From NCBI GenBank assembly GCA_028822125.1, contig JAPKEK010000002.1:1-18989 (forward strand): a stretch of DNA of 18,989 bases, written 5' to 3'. Positions 15,242 to 18,989 of the stretch are shown here, piece by piece (the stretch's first letter is position 1; each line of letters begins with the position of its first letter). The DNA comes from Pseudomonadales bacterium. GTDB lineage: Bacteria > Pseudomonadota > Gammaproteobacteria > Pseudomonadales > Azotimanducaceae. A program made the position numbers and the translations under genes. A model generated the notes under the pieces. The model was not told the origin of the DNA and searched no databases. It saw nothing but the letters and a program-made list of their open reading frames with translations.

Positions 15242-16110
15242 TTATATAACCTTATCAGACCTTCCTGGGCACAGGACGCGATCAGTTCGCCCTGTTGGTT
15301 GTAGAAAGTGCCTCGGCTAAAGCCCCTTGCTCCGCCGGAGAATGGACTGTCCTGATAATATAGCAACCAACCGTCGATGGTAAAAGGTTTATGAAACCAC
15401 ATGGCATGATCAAGACTGGCCACCTGGAAGTTGTCATTGTGCCAACTGATACCATGAGGGCGATAACTGGTATCAATTAGTGTCATGTCTGAGGCATAGG
15501 CTAACAGACATTGATTGAGCCTAATATTGCTGGGCATCCTATCCACGGTTCGTATCCAGACTCGCTGGAAGGGTTCCTGAGGCTCGGTGCTAAATTCAAC
15601 ACTGTCATCTATAAATCGCATTTCAAGCGGTTTCGGTCGGCTGGCAATGGCTCTCTGATCTTCTGACATATCCTCCAGGTGGGGCTGCATAAGTTCTGTT
15701 TCGCTGGGGCAGGTCTGGGGGTCAGGCGCACTGGGCATGGCAGCCTGGTGCTCAAGCCCTGTCTCGCAGACCTGAAAGGAAGCTGACATGCTGAAGATAG
15801 CTTGGCCTTTCTGGATGGCAACCACGCGCCGGGTGGTAAAACTTCGGCCATCTCTGATGCGATCCACCTTGTAAAGGATTGGGATAGTGGTATCGCCCGG
15901 CCTGAGGAAGTAGCCGTGCAGGGAATGGGCGACTCGGTTAATATCGTCAACGGTTCGAGATGCGGCCACTAACGCCTGGCCAATGACCTGGCCGCCGTAG
16001 ACTCGCTGCCAGCCTTCGGTCGGGCTTACGCCGCGGAACAGATTGACTTCGATCTGCTCCAGGTCCAGTAGTTCCAGCAATGCTTCTAGTTCAGGTTTCA
16101 CGGTAACCAA
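15238..16110 (-). CDS. tesB: Acyl-CoA thioesterase II (TesB)
   Basis: Cytoplasmic thioesterase that releases free fatty acid and CoA from acyl-CoA; 290 residues, about the length of E. coli TesB. Double hot-dog fold signatures: LFRGVSPTEGWQRVYGGQVIGQALVAAS (24-51), HSLHGYFLRPGD, GRSFTTRRVVAIQKGQAIFSMSASFQ, and in the second half LLAYASDMTLI (active-site Asp), SLDHAMWFHKPF and ASCAQEGLIR (active-site Gln). The longest frame starts at TTG 16110; GTG 16101 is an equally possible start and neither has a clear Shine-Dalgarno. It lies 84 bases after ahcY on the same strand, and its stop overlaps the selenoprotein start by ATGA, so those two are made together. Confidence 0.9.
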   Translation of the reverse strand: MVTVKPELEALLELLDLEQIEVNLFRGVSPTEGWQRVYGGQVIGQALVAASRTVDDINRVAHSLHGYFLRPGDTTIPILYKVDRIRDGRSFTTRRVVAIQKGQAIFSMSASFQVCETGLEHQAAMPSAPDPQTCPSETELMQPHLEDMSEDQRAIASRPKPLEMRFIDDSVEFSTEPQEPFQRVWIRTVDRMPSNIRLNQCLLAYASDMTLIDTSYRPHGISWHNDNFQVASLDHAMWFHKPFTIDGWLLYYQDSPFSGGARGFSRGTFYNQQGELIASCAQEGLIRLYK

Positions 16111-16194
16111 AATCCAAACAGGGCAAAGCAGAGTCAGCCGTGGTACAAACCGGAAGTTCTGCTATTGCCGCTTTCTTTAGGAGGTTGCTTGTCA

Positions 16195-17556
16195 TCAGTA
16201 TTTGTACGTTTCAGACTTGAAGGGACCATCCTCTGGAACATTGATGTAGTTAGCCTGAGCCTGGGTTAATCGAGTGATGGTTCCACCGAATCCCTGGACC
16301 ATGTAGGTCGCTACTTCTTCATCCAGCGCTTTGGGCAGGACTTCAAGCGTGATCGGTTGCCGTTGCTGGGGATCATGGTCAGCCCAGGCTCTTGCAAATA
16401 GATGCATCTGCGCTAAAACCTGATTGCCAAAAGAGCCGTCCATAATTCGTGACGGGTGACCGGTCGCGTTACCCAGGTTGACCAGTCGGCCTTCAGACAA
16501 CAGGATAATGTAGTCGTTAGGTTCAGAACTGCGAAAAATTTTGTGTACTTGGGGCTTTACTTCCTGCCAGCGCCAGTTGTCTCGCATGAATTGAGTATCT
16601 ATTTCAGTATCAAAATGGCCGATATTGCAAATGACAGCATTGCTGGCTACCGTTCTGAGCAGGTTTTGATCGCAGACATTCACATTTCCAGTACAGGTAA
16701 CGATGAGATCGGTGCTATTCATGAGACGCAGATCAATATCTTCGGCGCTGCCCGTGTTTTTTCCTCCTGTGTAGGGTGACACCACTTCATAACCGTCCAT
16801 GCAAGCCTGCATGGCGCAGATCGGATCCACTTCTACAACTCTGACAATCATGCCTTCCTGGCGCAGGCTTTGTGCTGATCCCTTGCCGACATCGCCGTAA
16901 CCAATAACCAGTGCCTTCTTGCCGGCCATGAGCATATCGGTTGCTCGCTTGATGGCATCATTCAGGCTGTGCCGACAACCATACTTGTTATCGTTCTTGG
17001 ATTTAGTCACTGAATCGTTGACATTAATAGCAGGGACTTTCAGTTCACCCTTATCCAGCATCTCCTGCAGGCGATGAACACCGGTAGTTGTTTCTTCGGT
17101 GATACCATGTATTTTGCCGAGCATTTCAGGAAAATGACCGTGAACCATTTCGGTGAGGTCGCCGCCATCATCAAGAATCATGTTGGCCTGCCAAGGCTTG
17201 CCATCTTTCAGAATGGTTTGTTCAATACACCAGAAAAATTCTTCTTCGGTTTCACCTTTCCATGCATAGACAGGGATACCCCTGGCTGCTATGGCTGCTG
17301 CAGCGTGGTCCTGGGTTGAAAAGATGTTGCAGGATGACCACCTGACATCGGCACCCAGCTCGACCAGCGTTTCGATTAACACTGCTGTTTGAATGGTCAT
17401 GTGTATACAACCAAGAATTCTAGCGCCGGCCAGGGGCTGTTCCTGCCGGTATTTTTCTCTCAGGGTGATGAGTGCAGGCATTTCGGCTTCGGCAAGTTCA
17501 ATTTCTGCTCTTCCGAATTCGGCCAGGTTGATATCAGCTACTTTATAATCGGTCAT
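16195..17556 (-). CDS. ahcY: S-adenosylhomocysteine hydrolase (adenosylhomocysteinase)
   Basis: Cytoplasmic NAD-dependent enzyme splitting S-adenosylhomocysteine into homocysteine and adenosine, keeping the methyl cycle running. 453 residues. Substrate/catalytic segments: CIHMTIQTA (50-58), LDDGGD (128-133), TEETTTGV (153-160), NVNDSVTKSKND (178-189, catalytic Lys), the NAD loop GYGDVGKG (219-226), CNIGHFDTEI (310-319), NATGHPSRIMDGSFGNQV (363-380) and the C-terminal YKY that reaches into the partner subunit. ATG 17556 is chosen because the family begins there and AGAGAGA precedes it. A frame extends to 17766 but overlaps the upstream gene and adds non-family sequence. Preceded by the SahR-like gene (70 bases), followed by tesB; likely under the same operators. 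Confidence 0.95.
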   Translation of the reverse strand: MTDYKVADINLAEFGRAEIELAEAEMPALITLREKYRQEQPLAGARILGCIHMTIQTAVLIETLVELGADVRWSSCNIFSTQDHAAAAIAARGIPVYAWKGETEEEFFWCIEQTILKDGKPWQANMILDDGGDLTEMVHGHFPEMLGKIHGITEETTTGVHRLQEMLDKGELKVPAINVNDSVTKSKNDNKYGCRHSLNDAIKRATDMLMAGKKALVIGYGDVGKGSAQSLRQEGMIVRVVEVDPICAMQACMDGYEVVSPYTGGKNTGSAEDIDLRLMNSTDLIVTCTGNVNVCDQNLLRTVASNAVICNIGHFDTEIDTQFMRDNWRWQEVKPQVHKIFRSSEPNDYIILLSEGRLVNLGNATGHPSRIMDGSFGNQVLAQMHLFARAWADHDPQQRQPITLEVLPKALDEEVATYMVQGFGGTITRLTQAQANYINVPEDGPFKSETYKY

Positions 17557-17626
17557 TGTTAGTCTCTCTTTTGTTAGTCTGTTAAGGCGATAATGGGTGA
17601 TTTCTGTTAGATGAACATGCAGGCGC

Positions 17627-18601
17627 TTAGGCTTTGTTAAATAGACGAAGTTGGAGTTGGAAGCCGTTTCGTAAGCCCAGAAATGCAGACTGACCCCGAT
17701 GCAGTTTGGCATTTTCGGTCCAGTTATCCAGGTCCTGAGGTTCAAAACCCAGCCAAAGATCGCCACAGGTGGCTCTTGCCCAGTCCTGATGATGTGGGCA
17801 AAGATCGATCAGCAGCAGTCGACCATTAGAATTCAGCAGTTGTCCCGCAGTTTTAAGTGATGCAGCTGGAGACGGAAGATGATGCAATACCATATTCATG
17901 ACGATCAGATCAGTTCGGGTTTCTGTGGGGAGTTCATCAATACTGGATTCCAGGTAGGTAATATTGTGGAGGTTGTGGCTTCGTGCAAAAGAGCGGGTTT
18001 GTTCAAGCATGAGCGATGAATTGTCTACTGCCAGGATAGATTGAAATGAACTGCTCAGTTTTGCCAGTAGTGGGCTGCCTCCAGGACCAATTTCTATGAC
18101 CCGGTTTGCTGCGGGTATCTGTTCGTTATCAATCAGGTTTTCAAGGCAGTCTGAGTAATTTGAATAGGCTGCGATTAAATCCTGGTTTTCCTGCAGTTTC
18201 TCAGCGTTGCGGGAGAAAAAGTCCTGCGACTGACGTCCTCTGTCATCGTAAATCTGGGTTTTGCGAATAAGAATGTCTGAATCAAGCTGGACTCGATCGA
18301 TTGAATGGAAAAAGCTTTCCTTGAAATCTGCCAACGGTCCTTTAGTCGATAAGATTGCCCTTCGATAGAAAACCGAAGTGCCTTCTTTCCTGGTTTCCAG
18401 CAGTTCAGCAGCGCTCAGGATTTTCAGGTGATGGCTCATGCCCGATTGGGCTGTATCGAGAATGTGGCAGAGTTCAAGAACGCCAAAAGAATCGTTCTTG
18501 AGTAATCTCAGGATGTTTAATCTGAGGCTATCGGCAGCGGCCTTGCAGAAAGTCAGTAGAACTTCTGAGGGCAGGGCTGAGGGGTTGTTCTCAGTGGGCA
18601 T
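17627..18601 (-). CDS. sahR: ArsR-type regulator fused to a methyltransferase-like SAM/SAH-binding domain (SahR-like)
   Basis: 324 residues. N-terminal winged helix of the ArsR type (about 14-82): EVLLTFCKAAADSLRLNILRLL, recognition helix QSGMSHHLKIL (52-62) and wing KEGTSVFYRR. C-terminal Rossmann methyltransferase fold (about 165-290): motif I VIEIGPGGSPLLAKL (168-182), acidic AVDNSS (191-196), then LIVMNMVLHHLPSP (232-245). No metal-binding Cys cluster typical of ArsR metal sensors is visible. Directly upstream of ahcY, which fits the SahR group of proteobacterial ArsR-type repressors that sense S-adenosylhomocysteine. ATG 18601 has no Shine-Dalgarno and starts 8 bases from the inner operator arm. 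It could still methylate something; sensing is inferred from context. Confidence 0.82.
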   Translation of the reverse strand: MPTENNPSALPSEVLLTFCKAAADSLRLNILRLLKNDSFGVLELCHILDTAQSGMSHHLKILSAAELLETRKEGTSVFYRRAILSTKGPLADFKESFFHSIDRVQLDSDILIRKTQIYDDRGRQSQDFFSRNAEKLQENQDLIAAYSNYSDCLENLIDNEQIPAANRVIEIGPGGSPLLAKLSSSFQSILAVDNSSLMLEQTRSFARSHNLHNITYLESSIDELPTETRTDLIVMNMVLHHLPSPAASLKTAGQLLNSNGRLLLIDLCPHHQDWARATCGDLWLGFEPQDLDNWTENAKLHRGQSAFLGLRNGFQLQLRLFNKA

Positions 18602-18609
18602 GAAATAGC

Positions 18610-18631
18610 TATATCAACATTTTTCGATATA
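18610..18631. promoter_or_regulatory. Operator half 1: TATATC-N10-GATATA dyad
   Basis: A 22-base element, itself an inverted repeat (TATATC and GATATA separated by 10 bases), ending 8 bases before the sahR-like ATG. It is the exact reverse complement of the element at 18659-18680. The dimension and A/T-rich dyad fit an ArsR-type operator; binding by the neighbouring regulator is inference. Confidence 0.65.
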
Positions 18632-18658
18632 GTAATCATTGTTAGGAGGATAGCAAGT

Positions 18659-18680
18659 TATATCGAAAAATGTTGATATA
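18659..18680. promoter_or_regulatory. Operator half 2: TATATC-N10-GATATA dyad, inverted copy
   Basis: Perfect reverse complement of 18610-18631, 27 bases away, centres 49 bases apart. It overlaps a candidate minus-strand -10 TATAAC (18657-18662) for the sahR-ahcY run. It also contains TTGATA (18673-18678), a 5-of-6 -35 for a possible divergent + strand promoter. A repressor bound here would block both directions. Confidence 0.6.
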
Positions 18681-18717
18681 AACAGCTAGGACAGCCTGTG
18701 ATTTTTCAATAGCTGTT
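18681..18717. repeat. Inverted repeat AACAGCTA/TAGCTGTT followed by a T-run
   Basis: An 8-bp perfect inverted repeat (18681-18688 and 18710-18717) with a 21-base loop that contains a small palindrome ACAG-C-CTGT (18691-18699). CTTTTT follows on the + strand. It could be a weak terminator or another binding site in the 242-base divergent gap; the rest of the gap (18724-18820) holds nothing I recognise. Confidence 0.3.
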
Positions 18718-18843
18718 CTTTTTGGTATGGGCTCGCATGGGGTACAGTTGTCCTGCGACAATAAAACTATTTGATAACGGTGATCATGGGATAAGGCTAT
18801 CAGGTCCTGTCGCTAATTTGTTTATAAGAGGGTTCAGTCGGAA

Positions 18844-18989
18844 ATGGCAATGATACGGAAAATCCAGGCTCGTTATGATGCGGAACAGGATCGTATTCTA
18901 CTGCGGGTCAGTCGTGATGACGACAAAGAGTTCAGGATTTGGCTGACCAGACGGTTTTTGTCGCTGATTCTCAAGGCGCTCAATCAACA
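18844..18989 (+). CDS. Unidentified protein, 3' partial
   Basis: An open frame from ATG 18844 to the window edge (48 codons visible) with a second in-frame ATG at 18850. AAGAGGG (18826-18832) lies 11 bases before the first ATG, slightly long. The visible part is charged and soluble: IQARYDAEQDRILLRVS, a DDDKEF turn, then RIWLTRRFLSLIL. The alternating pattern suggests a small beta-rich domain followed by an amphipathic helix. I do not recognise the family. It is divergent from the sahR-like gene and shares its operator region, so it may belong to the same regulon. Confidence 0.6.
   Translation, partial: MAMIRKIQARYDAEQDRILLRVSRDDDKEFRIWLTRRFLSLILKALNQ

Noticed and set aside
17557..17626. SAH riboswitch before ahcY
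   Set aside because: The 70-base gap lacks the conserved SAH riboswitch core and paired elements; protein-based control by the upstream regulator explains the context better.
17557..17766. N-terminal extension of ahcY to 17766
   Set aside because: The extra 70 residues overlap the sahR-like gene, do not look like AhcY, and ATG 17556 has a ribosome binding site and the family N-terminus.
18610..18680. Terminal inverted repeats of a small mobile element
   Set aside because: Only 27 bases lie between the arms, there is no transposase, and I see no target duplication; each arm is an internal dyad as expected for an operator.

Overview
The window looks like chromosomal DNA of a gammaproteobacterium, probably free-living and aquatic. 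This rests on overall gene similarity (CobT/NUDIX pair, Opp cassette, TesB, AhcY, exported amidohydrolases); I cannot name a genus. Coding density is high. There are no rRNA or tRNA genes, insertion sequences, phage genes or CRISPR arrays that I can see, and no gene-free stretch exceeds about 250 bases.

Layout: 1-1554 (+) holds the C-terminal part of a CobT-type VWA protein, cut by the window edge, and a NUDIX hydrolase. 1562-7503 (-) is a complete oligopeptide ABC importer in the order oppA-oppB-oppC-oppD-oppF (transcribed right to left), with very short gaps or overlaps. Its oppC carries a large extra periplasmic insert containing a fibronectin-III-like domain. 7585-10007 (-) is a MoxR-type AAA+ ATPase translationally coupled to a CoxE-type VWA protein. 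10257-14342 (+) is a run of three exported hydrolase-family proteins: an amidohydrolase with metal ligands, a partner amidohydrolase that has lost them, and an M20 metallo-amidohydrolase.

14387-18601 (-) is the most interesting block, transcribed sahR-like, ahcY, tesB, then a GrdB-family protein. That last gene is interrupted by one in-frame TGA exactly where the family has selenocysteine (reading U-P-V-C), so it is best annotated as one 284-residue selenoprotein, not two short ORFs. The block starts with an ArsR-type regulator fused to a SAM/SAH-binding methyltransferase-like domain. In front of it lie two copies of a TATATC-N10-GATATA dyad arranged as a perfect 22-bp inverted repeat. This fits an SAH-responsive regulator controlling itself and S-adenosylhomocysteine hydrolase. 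A divergent gene of unknown function begins at 18844 and runs off the window.

Working together: the exported hydrolases and Opp importer suggest breakdown of peptides or N-acyl compounds in the periplasm followed by uptake (inference). The sahR-ahcY block handles the methyl cycle, with the thioesterase and selenoprotein as possible co-transcribed passengers. The window carries two separate AAA+/VWA-type chaperone systems, of which only the VWA half of the first is visible.
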